The notes under the pieces were generated by a model. The model was not told the origin of the DNA and searched no databases. It worked only from the letters and a program-made list of their open reading frames with translations. A program made the position numbers and the translations under genes. Positions 11,701 to 21,207 of a stretch of 64,000 nucleotides of DNA are shown piece by piece (position 1 is the stretch's first letter; every line of letters starts with the position of its first letter). The DNA comes from Flaccisagitta enflata. Taxonomy: Eukaryota > Chaetognatha > Sagittoidea > Aphragmophora. The DNA lies in contig OZ231126.1 in NCBI GenBank assembly GCA_965153355.1, forward strand, positions 27,900,001-27,964,000. The letters are read 5' to 3'.

Positions 11701-14559
11701 TGTCGCAGCAGCAACAGCAACATCCGCTCAACGCCATCGCCGAGTCGTCTTCATTAACTCCTGTCCCTCACCTCGGAATATCCTCGATCGACGATCGTCG
11801 GCACGCCTTCATTTCTCATGCTTACTCCGCTGATCATACCAACAGTCACAACAACATCAACAATGGAAATCTCGACGTTTCCGAGGCGGAGTTTCCACCT
11901 TCTCTGCCGCTTACCCCGCGAATAGCCGGTAGACAAAAGGGCAACTACCCTCCTTCGAAGAGTAGTGATCAGGGCGCCACTCCTGGTTTTGACGTTTCGT
12001 CGAAAAACAATAACCATTTGGGTAGAATGGAACGAAAACAAAAGACTGCCGCAAAAAACGAATCTTCAGACTCGCTGGATTCTCTCGATTCTGGCGTCGT
12101 GATATCAGAACTTTCGTCGAAACCCTGCGAGTCTTCTTTGACTTCATCGTCGTCGTCTTCCACTCATCTTAGTCCTAGTCATCATCAACATCATCATCGT
12201 CCGTCTTTAGGTCATCAGGATCGCGTAGACAGTGAAGAGGCGTCGTCGTCATCTTTGTCTCCTCAAGATGACGCTTTTGGTCCCGAAACATCCTCCGCTG
12301 ATCGATCATCAGGTCAGACAATGGGGGAATGTGGTGAGGAGGGGGAGAATAGGGTTACAGATGAGGGCTGTATGGTTATGGTAGTTTTAATCATGGCAGG
12401 AGACAAGATCAAGTCACGTGCGACAGGGTAAAAGGTTTTGAGGCCGTTCGTAGTATTTTAAAGAAAAAGATTTTAACAAAAGCGTCATTGACAGATCCAC
12501 CAACTGGCACAGTATCCTGAAACGTCAATCCCAGTTACTGTAAACTGATTAGGGCAGAGTGGTGTAAAATAATGGGTCACCTGGGGTAGTAGTGTTTTAT
12601 ATTCATGAAATATAAAAACGATGCGGGCACAGATTGCCAGGATAAAAATATTGGAGCAAAAGTAGGAGATCACCCACTATTTTTTGAAGAATCTGTTGGC
12701 AATTTGGATAATTGAGGTCTAGTGTGTCTAGTTTTGGATTGAAAAAGAAATTTTGCTGATACTTGTACTAGGGCTCAATAGAGTGGGTGACCCATATTAT
12801 CCCAGGTGACCCGTTTTACCCACCACCCCCTATACATATGATTGATGAATAGATTTGCGAAAAAAACTTGTTTTGATTGTTGGATCAGGCGCGATAACGA
12901 AACCATCTAGTCTTTCCATTCGAATTCCTTCGTCCGGTGACGCGACTTCGGCTGCCTCTCCGAAGATGGCGTCTTCTGTCGAATCCACTTCCGGTCTATC
13001 ACCTTCCCCTGCCAGCTCCGTCGACAAAGATAGGACTACGCCAGGTTGTTATGGTTGATGGTAGTTACTTTTCGTTTGAGAGATATGTACACGAGATGCT
13101 CGTTAATTGCGTATACGCGTAGCGACTCGGTTAATTTCGTCGTCGACTTTTCTGACATAGTGCGAAATGTCTGAACTTTTATTTGTTGAAGGAACGCCCT
13201 GAGAATTTGTCTTAAATTGTTTACCTAGCATCTTTTTTATTATTTTTGTGTTTAGCGAAAACTTTTGTGTCCATAAATGCTAAGTTGTTTTCTAAACACA
13301 GCTCGCAATGATTTTTATTAGTACGTCCAATCTTTAAAGCCGCATCATCAACGTTTTTTATCTTCGGTGTGGAGTTATCACATGTTATTAAAAACTTTGC
13401 CTAAAGTAACTCTTCATGAGGAAGTTATTACATCTCGCTTCGTTACGCTCTTGCTTCCTTCGATTGACAGACTCGATAGGGAGTGGATTTGCGTCACCGC
13501 GGGATGGAAGCAGAGAACGATTGTTCGCACCGCATGACACCGACGAACACCGGGTAATACAACTTTTTCAAGAACCGTCAGACAGTTGTTGGCTAATGAC
13601 GATGAATGCCATCATAGTTTTGAGCATTCTCTCTGTCAAAACAGTCAGAAGTACAGTCTAAATATAGCCACTGTAAAGCCCAACGCTAATACCTATTCTA
13701 TTGTTGCGCGCCTGTTGGGTTTTTGAGCGATGCTCTCTCTATCGAATAGTGTACATTGTAGTAGTAGACTAGCACTTGGTAGTTTGAATGAGTTGGGGAC
13801 ATTCCAAGTAAGAAGGGCGGAAACGTTCTAAGACATCGCACCTAGTATCCTAGATCATGAGCAAATCTTCCTGCTAGTGTTGGTTCCTTTTATTTCATTG
13901 ACTTTGGCATTAATCCAAGTCCGATAATGTTATTGACTCTAGGAGGGAGAGGGATACACGGGGTTTCCTGGATAATTCCATCAAAAAATGTTAGCTAGCT
14001 AGAGGGAGGGTAGGCCATATGACAGCATGATGCGGAATCTGACATTGCCCGATGATTGCGCCAAATGTGTGGGCACATGGCCTCTCCATACATTGTAAGT
14101 GAAGCTGAACGTAATTCAATAAACAACCGGACATGATTCCTCTGGACACAACAACAACAACAACAACAACTCTAGGATGAAATGCCAGCGTGTCGCTATG
14201 CGGAAAATGCGATTTTCCCTATGAATGGAATATGTTTATCAATCGGCTTTCTGTCAGAACCCTCTCCCTCTCTCATGTCAAATGAACGTGACTAGGCTTT
14301 TATGGCGTTTGCTGATTGTGTTCTCTCTTCCTATCTTTGTTTTGCCCTTTCAAATAATGCTAATGCAAGGTTGTCAGTCTTGTGTGGTTGTCAGTCTGTG
14401 TGGTTGTCAGTCTGTGTGGTTGTCAGTCTGTGTGGCTGTCATTCGGTGTGGCTGTCATTCGGTGTGGCTGTCATTCGGTGTGTTTGTCTGTCTGTTTAAC
14501 CGCCTGTGTTTGTCTGTTTGTGATTGTGACTACACTTGTTTGTGACTTTATCCCTACTA

Positions 14560-14656
<97 letters not shown>

Positions 14657-17352
14657 GGGTAAGACTCTTTTGCTCTAGCATAATCTCTTGGAAATCGATT
14701 GCAACTTCTCCTTCCTCGTTCAAGAGACGCTTCTGTGGCAGTGACTGAGGAATTTAAGGCCATTCATTTTTTTCTCCTTCCCCTTCCTTCCTCCCCCCTC
14801 TAGATTCCTTATGTCCAACGTTTCATGTATCTTTTTTTCCTCCTACCAATTTGCAACTATTCAGATTAAGTCGGTGGGCCTGTCACGTTGTGATGAGGGT
14901 CAAGTTATTCAATGCATGCACGCGACTCATTACATTCAGCTACTCATAACTACCCCTGCCCATGATTGAGATTTGTTCGCTTACTTTCACTCGCTATAAA
15001 TCCAAATAGAAATATTTCATTATTAATCAAACGCAATACATGTATTCATTTTACATTGTCCGTCTGTCTGATCTGTCTCTCTCTCTCAATTTGTCTCCTT
15101 CAATTTGTCTCCCGCAATTTTTCTGTTCTCTAATTTGCCCGTCTCTCAATCTGTCTGTCCCTCAATCTGTCTCTCAATCTGTCTCTCAATCTGTCTCTCA
15201 ATCTGTCTGTCAATCTGTCTCTCTCAACCTGTCTGTCTCTCAACCTGTCTGTCTCTCAACCTGTCTGTCTCTCAACCTGTCTGTCTCTCAACCTGTCTGT
15301 CTCTCAACCTGCCTGTCTCTCAACCTGCCTGTCTCTCAACCTGCCTGTCTCTCAACCTGCCTGTCTCTCAACCTGCCTGTCTCTCAACCTGCCTGTCTCT
15401 CAATCTGCCTGTCTCTCAATCTGCCTGTCTCTCAATCTGCCTGTCTCTCAATCTGCCTGTCTCTCAATCTGCCTGTCTCTCAATCTGCCTGTCTCTCAAT
15501 CTGCCTGTCTCTCAATCTGCCTGTCTCTCAATCTGCCTGTCTCTCAATCTGCCTGTCTCTCAATCTGCCTGTCTCTCCATCTGCCTGTCTCTCAATCTGC
15601 CTGTCTCTCAATCTGCCTGTCTCTCAATCTGCCTGTCTCTCAATCTGCCTGTCTCTCAATCTGCCTGTCTCTCAATCTGCCTGTCTCTCAATCTGCCTGT
15701 CTCTCATCTGCCTGTCTCTCAATCTGCCTGTCTCTCAATCTGCCTGTCTCTCAATCTGCCTGTTCTCAATCTGCCTGTCTCTCAATCTGCCTGTCTCTCA
15801 ATCTGCCCGTCTTCACTGTCTGTCTCTCAATCTGCCTGTCTCTCAATCTGCCTGTCTCTCAATCTGCCTGTCTCTCAATCTGCCTGTCTCTCAATCTGCC
15901 TGTCTCTCAATCTGCCTGTCTCTCAATCTGCCTGTCTCTCAATCTGCCTGTCTCTCATCTGCCTGTCTCTCAATCTGCCTGTCTCTCAACCTGCCTGTCT
16001 CTCAATCTGCTCTGTCTCTCAATCTGCCTGTCTCAATCTGCCTGTCTCTCAATCTCTGTCTCTCAATCTGCCTGTCTCTCAATCCGCTGTCTCTCAATCT
16101 GCTCTGCTCTCAATCTGCCTGTCTCTCAATCTGCCTGTCTCTCAATCTGCCTGTCTCTCAATCTGCCTGTCTCTCAATCTGCCTGTCTCTCAATCTGCCT
16201 GTCTCTCAATCTGCCTGTCTCTCATCTGCCTGTCTCTCAATCTGCCTGTCTCTCAATCTGCCTGTCTCTCAATCTGCCTGTCTCTCAATCTGCCTGTCTC
16301 TCAATCTGCCTGTCTCTCAATCTGCCTGTCTCTCAATCTGCCTGTCTCTCAATCTGCCTGTCTCTCAATCTGCCTGTCTCTCAATCTGCCTGTCTCTCAA
16401 TCTGCCTGTCTCTCAATCTGCCTGTCTCTCAATCTGCCTGTCTCTCAATCTGCGTGGCTCTCAATCTGCCTGTTCCTCATCTGCCTGTCTCTCAATCTGC
16501 CTGTCTCTCATCTGCCTGTCTCTCAATCTGCCTGTCTCTCAATCTGCCTGTCTCTCAATCTGCCTGTCTCTCAATCTGCCTGTCTCTCAATCTGCTGTTC
16601 TCAATCTGCTGTCTCTCAATCTGCCTGTCTCTCAATCTGCCTGTCTCTCACCCGCTCGTCTCTCAATCTGCCTGTCTCTCAATCTGCCTGTCTCTCAATC
16701 TGCCTGTCTCTCAATCTGCCTGTCTCTCAATCTGCCTGTCTCTCAATCTGCCTGTCTCTCAATCTGCCTGTCTCTCAATCTGCCTGTCTCTCAATCTGCC
16801 TGTCTCTCAATCTGCCTGTCTCTCAATCTGCCTGTCTCTCAATCTGCCTGTCTCTCAATCTGCCTGTCTCTCAATCTGCCTGTCTCTCAATCTGCCTGTC
16901 TCTCAATCTGCCTGTCTCTCAATCTGCCTGTCTCTCAATCTGCCTGTCTCTCAATCTGCCTGTCTCTCAATCTGCCTGTCTCTCAATCTGCCTGTCTCTC
17001 AATCTGCCTGTCTCTCAATCTGCCTGTCTCTCAATCTGCCTGTCTCTCAATCTACCTGTCTCTCAATCTACCTGTCTCTCAATCTACCTGTCTCTCAATC
17101 TACCTGTCTCTCAATCTACCTGTCTCTCAATCTACCTGTCTCTCAATCTACCTGTCTCTCTCTGCCCCTCAGGATGCTCCGGCAAGTCCTCGTCGACTGC
17201 ACCCTGGATCTAGTCATCGTCGTCGACCGGCCATCAAACGTCAAGGATCTTCCGCTTCTGGAGGTAGTTGGGGTGGGGCGACGGCCGACACCGCAGGTTA
17301 CGCCGGAAGCGCCAATGCTAACAACGACGAAGAGGACGAGGTCTATTTATGA
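2530..17352 (+). CDS. CARMIL-like capping protein regulator, C-terminal half (16 exons)
   Basis: CARMIL proteins bind actin capping protein at the leading edge and uncap filament barbed ends. Sixteen exons join in phase: 2530-2721, 3027-3119, 3338-3403, 3737-3794, 3986-3997, 4408-4440, 5502-5773, 6577-6694, 6859-6965, 7781-7882, 9161-9253, 11089-11343, 11590-12312, 12889-13044, 13471-13553, 17173-17352. They give about 846 residues ending at TGA 17350-17352. Two landmarks support CARMIL: a basic capping-protein-interaction motif (LVHAGKGRPRPVKNRR) in the first exon, and a GGFLAEMKGRK segment like the GLLAEMKAK segment of vertebrate CARMILs. The rest is proline/serine-rich and probably disordered, with an acidic tail, as in the family. 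The PH-like and LRR exons must lie left of the window. The two landmarks are seen directly; the family assignment rests on remembered CARMIL features. WH2-containing proline-rich adaptors are the alternative. Confidence 0.68.
3027..3119 (+). CDS. CARMIL exon, CSI-like segment
   Basis: A 93-nt exon between GAACAG and GTAGGC, phase 1-1. It reads DVGQKDVENFYSGRPPPPP. The VENFYS stretch sits where CARMILs have their CARMIL-specific interaction (CSI) motif (D-E-x-x-D-E-F-F type) just after the CPI motif; that equivalence is inferred from position and a weak match. Confidence 0.6.
3338..3403 (+). CDS. CARMIL exon, lysine/alanine-rich linker
   Basis: A 66-nt exon between GTTAACAG and GTAAAA, phase 1-1, reading EIEGKLAKSAPLLPAKNKAK. 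There is no recognisable domain; it is supported by frame continuity and splice sites only. Confidence 0.5.
3737..3794 (+). CDS. CARMIL exon, serine/acidic linker
   Basis: A 58-nt exon between a pyrimidine-rich GTGGTAG acceptor and GTAAGT, entering in phase 1 and leaving in phase 2. It encodes DSSTEQLVQSTESLSSDDS. The phase change is absorbed by the following two small exons. Confidence 0.5.
3986..3997 (+). CDS. CARMIL 12-nt micro-exon
   Basis: Four codons' worth of sequence (K-H-S-R) lie between TTTTTGCGCAG and GTATGT, phase 2-2, so they can be included or skipped without a frame change. The predicted product reads ..DDSKHSRKSRS.., a basic stretch. It is supported only by splice-site quality and frame. 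Confidence 0.4.
4408..4440 (+). CDS. CARMIL small basic exon
   Basis: A 33-nt exon between CGTGTAG and GTATGT, phase 2-2, reading KSRSRLLRHIF. With the micro-exon it gives a SRKS-rich basic patch, resembling the basic SRKSSGF-type region downstream of the CPI/CSI motifs of vertebrate CARMILs (family recollection). It is also frame-neutral. Confidence 0.45.
4925..5292. repeat. 16-bp minisatellite in a CARMIL intron
   Basis: Unit CAATTGGTCGATCAAT, about 22 near-perfect copies. The unit length is not a multiple of 3 but the repeat is open in all three frames, so reading frames here are artefacts. Confidence 0.95.
5502..5773 (+). CDS. CARMIL exon, basic then Ala/Pro-rich
   Basis: A 272-nt exon, phase 2 in and phase 1 out (donor GTTGGT). 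It starts KGRSWWPFKSKEKDKKRDSL and continues into a long Ala/Thr/Pro-rich tract ending PPAPPTLPPP. The acceptor CCTCGAAG lies about 20 nt after the pyrimidine tract, so the 5' end is the least certain boundary; an in-frame TGA rules out the better-looking upstream CAG at 5407-5409. Confidence 0.5.
5835..6433. mobile_element. Tc1/mariner-like MITE in a CARMIL intron
   Basis: Terminal inverted repeats ACAGGGTGTGCAAAATTATC (5835) and its complement ending at 6433 extend through CCGCACT. TA stands on each side (5833-5834, 6434-6435). 599 bp with no transposase. Confidence 0.8.
6577..6694 (+). CDS. CARMIL exon with LAEMK segment
   Basis: A 118-nt exon, AATGTAG acceptor and GTAATA donor, phase 1 to 2. 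An acidic run (DDDDDEEDD) is followed by RRPVTKVAMPVGLPGGFLAE and then MKGRKGFQR. The GG-F-L-A-E-M-K core matches the GSGLLAEMKAK segment of vertebrate CARMIL C-termini and resembles a WH2 helix; this is one of the two landmarks behind the gene call. Confidence 0.7.
6859..6965 (+). CDS. CARMIL exon with FGPxMLKPT repeat, copy 1
   Basis: A 107-nt exon, CGCGCAG acceptor and GTTAGT donor, phase 2 to 1. It ends PAFGPGMLKPTP, a motif that recurs in the next exon as PFGPKMLKPTAP, suggesting internal exon duplication. Confidence 0.6.
6997..7310 (-). mobile_element. Hairpin-ended short element, AGTTGCGGAC class
   Basis: In reverse orientation: hairpin AGTTGCGTGTCCGCAACT at 7293-7310, TATGATAGG block, GTCC tract, and far-end copy GTTGCGGCC at 7018-7026, preceded by GAGACGGGGTCTC. 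Confidence 0.6.
7440..7770. mobile_element. Long foldback (inverted repeat) in a CARMIL intron
   Basis: About 150-bp arms: 7444-7545 (GACAAGACACAATAGGTATA and onward) is the imperfect complement of 7660-7762 (TATACCTATAGTGTTTTGTC). The arms nearly touch, giving a long hairpin 10 bp before the exon at 7781. Confidence 0.7.
7781..7882 (+). CDS. CARMIL exon with FGPxMLKPT repeat, copy 2
   Basis: A 102-nt exon, phase 1-1, TTATTAG acceptor and GTAAGT donor. It encodes GGRTSKLPVDSTAEEKDAAK followed by PFGPKMLKPTAPKP. Being frame-neutral, it could be alternatively spliced. Confidence 0.6.
7900..9150. other. CARMIL intron, unclassified
   Basis: No satellite, TIR pair or coding exon was recognised, apart from scattered short repeats. 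Confidence 0.4.
9161..9253 (+). CDS. CARMIL exon, low-complexity
   Basis: A 93-nt exon, phase 1-1, strong TATTTTTCAG acceptor and GTAAGA donor; it contains NFSAINIAPTIGSATTSDLG. No domain is recognised. Confidence 0.55.
9578..10088 (-). mobile_element. TIR element with GCTTCACATAGCAAAAGT ends
   Basis: Ends TGCTTCACATAGCAAAAGT (about 9581) and ACTTTTGCTATGCGAAGCA (about 10084) are inverted. A second copy lies in the opposite orientation at 28,911-29,713. It is nested in the GTCCTCGACG element. Confidence 0.65.
10741..10866. repeat. 18-bp minisatellite
   Basis: Unit GAGTAGCCGGGTCAGACT, seven copies, between a poly-A/T zone and the 3' end of the GTCCTCGACG element. Confidence 0.9.
11089..11343 (+). 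CDS. CARMIL exon, Pro/Lys/Ala-rich
   Basis: A 255-nt exon, CTTCTCAG acceptor and GTAACT donor, phase 1-1. It has a proline/lysine-rich composition (KPSKPLKPATAPKPASKP), giving possible SH3-binding PxxP sites, followed by a tandem SSALNCA repeat. Confidence 0.6.
11590..12312 (+). CDS. CARMIL largest exon, Pro/Ser/His-rich
   Basis: A 723-nt exon, TATTTTCAG acceptor and GTCAGA donor, phase 1-1. It begins VSSPSPPRPLPRA (an SH3-ligand-like PPRPLP), then contains Q5, poly-Ser and HHQHHHR tracts and a DSLDSLDSG repeat, and ends in DDAFGPETSSADRSSG. The composition indicates a disordered region; no fold is recognised. The GC-rich coding pattern contrasts clearly with the AT-rich introns on both sides. 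Confidence 0.65.
12555..12826. repeat. Short inverted repeat in a CARMIL intron
   Basis: GTGTAAAATAATGGGTCACC (about 12,562) is complementary to CAGGTGACCCGTTTTACCCA (about 12,803). Possible MITE; no target duplication determined. Confidence 0.4.
12889..13044 (+). CDS. CARMIL exon, Ser/Pro-rich
   Basis: A 156-nt exon, GGATCAG acceptor and GTTGTT donor, phase 1-1. It is rich in Ser, Pro and Ala (SLSIRIPSSGDATSAASP) and ends VDKDRTTP. Confidence 0.55.
13471..13553 (+). CDS. CARMIL penultimate exon
   Basis: An 83-nt exon, GATTGACAG acceptor and donor GTAATA, entering in phase 1 and leaving in phase 0. It reads DSIGSGFASPRDGSRERLFA then PHDTDEHR. It was chosen because only this exon converts phase 1 to the phase 0 required by the terminal exon's acidic-tail frame. 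Confidence 0.5.
13554..14147. other. Last CARMIL intron, left part
   Basis: Unclassified intron sequence; nothing recognised before the CAA run at 14,148. Confidence 0.4.
14148..14171. repeat. (CAA)n microsatellite
   Basis: Eight consecutive CAA units. Confidence 0.9.
14370..14500. repeat. 16-bp minisatellite (GTGTGGTTGTCAGTCT)
   Basis: About eight copies of a 16-bp unit that shifts from GGTTGTCAGTCTGTGT to GGCTGTCATTCGGTGT from left to right. Confidence 0.9.
14563..14660. repeat. (CT)n microsatellite
   Basis: About 45 CT units with few interruptions. Confidence 0.97.
15070..17168. repeat. 2-kb 16-bp minisatellite filling the end of the last CARMIL intron
   Basis: Unit CTGTCTCTCAATCTGC, roughly 125 copies. 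Variants are ordered: CAACCTGT at the left, CAACCTGC, then CAATCTGC, and CAATCTAC in the last eight. Single-base deletions cluster between 15,700 and 16,700. The array merges into the TGCCCCTCAG acceptor at 17172. All frames stay open, giving a spurious Leu-Ser-Cys-rich frame of 770 codons. Confidence 0.97.
17173..17352 (+). CDS. CARMIL terminal exon, acidic C-terminus
   Basis: The acceptor TGCCCCTCAG is the direct continuation of the 16-bp minisatellite. Phase 0; it encodes DAPASPRRLHPGSSHRRRPA and ends SANANNDEEDEVYL followed by TGA. An acidic end with terminal hydrophobics is reminiscent of CARMIL C-termini (family recollection). Two other frames are also open here; this one was preferred for phase and composition. 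Confidence 0.55.
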   Translation, partial: DAPASPRRLHPGSSHRRRPAIKRQGSSASGGSWGGATADTAGYAGSANANNDEEDEVYL

Positions 17353-18067
17353 GCCGTATTAAGGTTAATGGAATTAGAAGTTCGGATTATATTAAATCAG
17401 CACTCCAGATTTTCTACGCCCCACTACGCTCCTTCTCCCCCTCATTCCTCAATGTTTCTTCTTCCCCCCCCCCCTTCTCTTCTTCCCCTCTTTTCTATTT
17501 CCCCTCTATCTTGTTTTTTCATCTTCCTATTTTCCCTTTCGTAATTCGCCTTCTGCCGTGGCTCTCTGGTCTCTGCAATCTCCATTTTCCCTTTAATTCT
17601 TAATCGCTTCTTTTTTATCGATTTGATACACGATAAAGAATCCAAAAAAGGCTAAAATGTGTGGGGATACAAGAAAGTAGTTGGACTTCAAGTAATAAGT
17701 CAATTAATGAGTCGTCGCAGAACTATTTGTGTTTTACCCGGTTCTGTTGTCTCGCAAGATCCAATCCCAATCAATGAGTCATTCAAAGGTGATTGTCGCT
17801 TTTATAGTTCTAGTTGTTGAATTAGGAATGGAGCCTTTACATAAATTATGATAGTGGAATTTCAAAATCAATTGCCAATGTGTTAATGGTTCTAAAATAA
17901 AAATCGCTTTTTTTCGAGAAAAAAAATCTTAGCGAATATTTCAAGAGCTAGTTGGATTAATTCGAAATTTAGTTGCTGAAGTTCACTATGCGTTGTAGGA
18001 CAAAAGATGAACGCCATTGAACAACACATAGCCAGTTAACTCATGAATCATCAAATTGTTGTTTGAA
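17353..18067. other. 3' flank of the CARMIL-like gene
   Basis: This is AT-rich DNA with pyrimidine-rich sections (17,430-17,560). An AATAAA at 17896-17901 is the only clear poly(A) signal candidate, about 545 bp after the stop. Nothing else is recognised. Confidence 0.3.
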
Positions 18068-18316
18068 CAAGGGCCTGATACACAACTACCCGAGTCGCGT
18101 GTGGATGGACAGGGGCAGTCATGAAATACTCTTCACTAAGTATATGGGCAGTTGTGCAAAAAACGCCGATCAACGCTGAAAAAAAAGTGTAAATGACCGA
18201 CAGCTAGACCAAGGGCATTAATGCGAAAGCCGCTCGTAAACAACGAAAAAGCAGTGTGACTGATGGACGGACCGACAGATTAACAGACATGTCGGGTTGT
18301 TGAGTCGCGCGCACGC
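18068..18316 (-). mobile_element. Hairpin-ended short element, AGTCGCGTG class
   Basis: Reverse orientation: AGTCGCGTGTGG at 18091-18102 at one end, GAGTCGCGCGCACGC near 18302-18316 at the other; degenerate. Confidence 0.45.
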
Positions 18317-18489
18317 ATTTAAATTTCATTAACAATCTCGCGTGGTAAGGATTCCATGCAACGCTTACAATTAAAGGATTGTGTCCGACTGCCCTGCTGG
18401 GAGTAACAGGGTCTTGAAATGTGCAAAACGCGTGATCTAATTTCATCCACCTGTCACAAGACCAATTAAAGGGTGGGGAATGAGCTTAG

Positions 18490-18700
18490 TCTGTCAGGAA
18501 TTTTTCTCTGGTCAATATTTGGGACGCTACCGCTGCATATCTCAAGTCAGAAGGCTATATGAGGTCAAAATACCAAAATGAGAAAATTGAAAATCTGATG
18601 GCAGGTTCAGATTCCTTGCAAAAAAAAACTGACTATGCCAACATGTGGCGTTATCTGACAGATACTTCATTTGATTAATATAAAAGACTAACAAGTAACA
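18490..18700. repeat. Dispersed repeat shared with 23,370-23,560
   Basis: GGGACGCTACCGCTGCATAT and its surroundings recur as the reverse complement at 23,450-23,530, together with the TCTCTGGTCAATAT segment. Confidence 0.6.
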
Positions 18701-18719
18701 ACAGTGACAAAAACGAAGA

Positions 18720-19095
18720 AAATGACGACAACAAGGACAACGGCAAAGGCGACAACAGCGACAAAGGCAATGATGGTGATGATGTCGAAGATCGCGATGA
18801 TGGCGATGATGGCGACAATGGCGATGATGGCGACGATGGCGACGAAAGCGACAATGGCGACCATGGCGACCATGTCGATGATGGCGATGACGGCGGCAAT
18901 GGCGATGGCGATGAAATCATCATCGCCATCATCACCATCATTGTCATCATCGCCATCATCGCCATTATCGCCATCATCACCATCATCGCCGTCATTGCCA
19001 TCATCGCCGTCATCGCTATCATCGTCAGCGTCATTGTCATCATCGCCGTCGTCGCCATCATCGCCATCATTGCCATCATCGCCACCATCGCACTG
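18720..19095. repeat. GATGGC/GCCATC trinucleotide array with central inversion
   Basis: The left half is GATGGCGAT-type; at about 18,915 it switches to ATCATCGCC-type on the same strand. The two halves are complementary and can form a hairpin of more than 150 bp. Confidence 0.85.
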
Positions 19096-19690
19096 TGCTC
19101 TGAAAACATATCATAGCAGGACAAAAATATAAGCCCGCATAAATAGATGATTATTTTGGTCAAAAAGTATGCGTTGATATGTTGACATTGTATGTATATA
19201 AGGTTTTGCCCGCTTCCCGAATCATTTAATAGTCCCTTTCAGCTATTGAAGTCAGATGGTAGCATAAAAATGACCGCAAAATTTTCCTATTTTTTCAAAA
19301 ACAGAATTTTCAAAAATGCAGTTTTTTTTAGATGCCTCTTCTTGTACATGCAGCAGCGCCACCAAATTTTTAACATATCATATTCAGGCTATCTTTTACC
19401 TTATTCATAAATATCAAATACATCTGTGAAGTTTAAGAGGCACTTTTGATACTTTTTATGATAGGATGTTGACACAAGTTAAGAAAATCAAAAATGAGTA
19501 AAATGGCGAATTTCAACATCAAAAAAGTGGTATTGAATGGGTCGGGAAGCGGATAAAACCATATATATTCTTCATCAGTATGACAAACTACACCAGTTTC
19601 ACATATTAGTATCAGCCAAAAGTGAGTGCGTAATTTTTTTTTGTCCCAAGGTGATGTGCTCTCAGAGCATAGTGCATCGCCACCATCACC
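19086..19690. mobile_element. Inverted-repeat element beside the trinucleotide array
   Basis: TATAAGGTTTTGCCCGCTTC (about 19,197) and GAAGCGGATAAAACCATATA (about 19,545) are inverted partners. An outer pair (CATCGCACTGTGCTCTGA, and CTCAGAGCATAGTGCATCGC at about 19,661) also pairs. CATC/CACC runs flank both outer ends. Confidence 0.5.
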
Positions 19691-20124
19691 ACCATCAGCC
19701 ACCTCCAGCCAAAATCGTCCTCATCGCCTCCATCGCCACCATCGTCTCCAACTGCCACTGTTGTAAACATTTTTGTCAACATATTGTCTCAATCATTTTC
19801 ACCACCTCCATTGTTGTAATTAATACGCATTATGATTAGAGGTCGACCGAAGGTAGGTAAACCGAAGCCGAACCGAAGCCGAAGTTGACAGTGACTAACT
19901 GACCGAAACCGAAACCGAAGTTTACCGAAGTCAGAAACCGAAGTTATTATTTTTTAGTTTTACGTAACGCTACCTCGCTTTATCTGTCAATTGGTCCGCA
20001 TTTTTCTTGGGTAGCGTTTTTTAAGCATTTTAAGTTCACTGCTCCAACTTAAATGCTACAGTACCTTTCCCCATCATTGCCCTTGCCTATCTGTAAGTGA
20101 TTAGAGTACCACTTTGTGTATCCG

Positions 20125-20310
20125 GCTTTTTAGTCATTTTGGTCATTTTTGGTCATTTTCGGTCATTTCGGTCATTTCAGACATTATGGTCATTTTTGGT
20201 CATTTTTGGTCATTTTTGGTCATTTTTGGTCATTTTTGATCATTTTGGTTATTTTTGGTCATTTTTGGTCATTTTTGGTCATTTTTGGTCATTTTGGTCA
20301 CTTTGCATTT
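20125..20310. repeat. GGTCATTTTT minisatellite
   Basis: About 18 copies of a 10-11-bp unit. Confidence 0.93.
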
Positions 20311-20329
20311 TAGCATTGTCTTTAGGTGT

Positions 20330-21165
20330 TGGCTAGTTTAAATCGGCTGGGTTAAATTGGCTGGTTTAAGTCTGCTGGGGTAAGTCTGCTGGTTTAAATT
20401 CACTGGTTTAAATTGGCTGGTTTAAGTCAGCTGGTTTTAGTCTGCTGGTTTGAGTCGGCTGGTTTAAGTCTGCTGGTTTAAGTCTGCTGGTTTAAGTCTG
20501 TCTGTTTGCTGGCTGGTTCAAGCTCTGCTGGTTCAAGCTCGCTGGGTTTGAGTCTGCTGGTTTAAGTCTGCTGGTTTAGTCTGCTGGGTTAAGCTCCGCT
20601 TTTAAGTCTGCTGGTTTAAGTCTGCTGGCTTGTCCGCTGGTTTCCTGCTGGGTTTAAGTCTGCTGGTTGAAGTCTGCTGGGTTTAGGCTGCTAGTTTTAG
20701 GTCTGCTGGTTTAGGTCTGCTGGTTTAAGTCTGCTGGTTTAAGTCTGCTGGTTTAAGTCTGCTGGTTTTAAGTCTGCTGGTTTAAGTCTGCTGGTTTAAG
20801 TCTGGTTTAAGTCTGGTTTAAGTCTTGTTTAAGTCTGCTATAAGTCTGGTTTAAGTCTGGTATAAGTCTGGTTTGAGTGTGGTTTGAGTCTGGTTTTAGT
20901 CTGGTTTAAGGCTGGTTTGAGTCTGGCTTGAGTCTGGTTTACGTCTGGTTTAAGTCTGGTTAAAGTCTGGTTTAAGTCTGGTTTAGGTCTGGTTTAGGTC
21001 TGGTTTATGTCTGGTTTATGTCTGATTTAGGTCTGGTTTAGGTCTGGTTTAGGTCTGGTTTATGTTCTGGTTTTGGTCTGGTTTAATTCTGGTTTGAGTC
21101 TGGTTTGAGTCTGGTTTGAGTCTGGTTTGAGTCTGGTTTGGGTCTGGTTTAAGTCTGATTCTCGA
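20330..21165. repeat. GGTTTAAGTCTGCT minisatellite, two unit lengths
   Basis: 14-bp GCTGGTTTAAGTCT units to about 20,800, then 11-bp GGTTTAAGTCT units, as if GCT had been lost from the founder unit. Confidence 0.9.
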
Positions 21166-21207
21166 TAAAAAGATATAATTAGGAGTCAGGCCAGTTCAGT
21201 TATTTTT

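Noticed and set aside
15040-17352. A 770-codon Leu/Ser/Cys-rich open frame, and others nearly as long in the other frames
   Set aside because: It is translation of a 16-bp tandem repeat that has no stop in any frame. Only the last 180 bp (17,173-17,352) is coding, as the CARMIL terminal exon.
18688-19163. Hydrophobic Ile/Ala/Met-rich frames resembling membrane proteins
   Set aside because: They are translations of GATGGC/GCCATC trinucleotide repeats.
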